Translations under genes and position numbers: made by a program
Shown: piece after piece, positions 6,319-6,392 of the stretch
Numbering within the stretch: the first letter of the stretch is position 1
Layout: every line of letters starts with the position of its first letter
Source: Bacteroidota bacterium
Lineage (GTDB): Bacteria > Bacteroidota > Bacteroidia > UBA7662
NCBI GenBank assembly: GCA_016868485.1
Contig: VGGT01000111.1
Span: forward strand, 1 to 6,392
Length of the DNA: 6,392 nt
Direction: 5' to 3'
Notes under the pieces: generated by a model
What the model saw: only the letters and a program-made list of their open reading frames with translations
The model's database searches: none
What the model was told of the DNA's origin: nothing

Positions 6319-6392
6319 AGTAAAAAGTATAGGCGGGTGTCTTAGCCCCCTGAATGGCCGCTTAATTGTTGGCCTGTATGGCTTTCGGAGCA

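Noticed and set aside
6319..6392. A further gene in the right-hand tail.
   Set aside because: Reading frames on both strands are short and carry nothing recognisable. It is probably the upstream region of the recombinase remnant.

Overview
The window looks like chromosomal DNA from a member of the Bacteroidota. The grounds are the protein style of the DNA polymerase I and YifB/ComM genes, A-rich leaders without clear Shine-Dalgarno sequences, and a Bacteroidota-style recombinase remnant. No species can be named from the sequence.

Layout. (1) Positions 76-3015 (+) hold a complete polA. It keeps all three activities and has an enlarged, repeat-bearing linker between the 5'-nuclease and proofreading domains. 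(2) Positions 3016-3063 form a short convergent junction. It carries a 24-base duplication of the yifB 3' end and inverted repeats that may end transcription from both sides. (3) Positions 3064-4605 (-) hold a complete yifB/comM-type AAA+ ATPase. (4) Positions 4606-5060 contain no secure gene. The first ~260 bases are the yifB upstream region. From about 4870 the DNA turns A/T-rich and holds a possible 27-codon ORF and an array of TTTGCGG boxes. (5) Positions 5061-6167 (+) hold a complete Fic-domain protein (DUF4172-Fic-winged helix type) with intact catalytic and self-inhibitory motifs. (6) Positions 6182-6318 (-) hold a short, frameshifted and truncated remnant that resembles the N-terminus of a tyrosine recombinase. 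(7) Positions 6319-6392 hold nothing I can support.

How it fits together. polA and yifB are housekeeping genes (DNA repair and replication; DNA uptake and recombination branch migration) and share the G+C-rich base composition of a core chromosome. The Fic part is different. Sampled 60-base lines run near 40% G+C in the Fic gene and near 60% in polA. The A/T-rich block is bracketed by near-perfect inverted decamers (TAGCCAATGG at 4873, CCACTGGCTA at 6168), and a broken recombinase gene abuts its right side. The best reading is an acquired Fic module. It probably regulates itself through its C-terminal winged helix acting on the phased TTTGCGG boxes just upstream of its start. That regulatory loop and the cassette-like boundaries are the most interesting parts of the window, and both are inferences.
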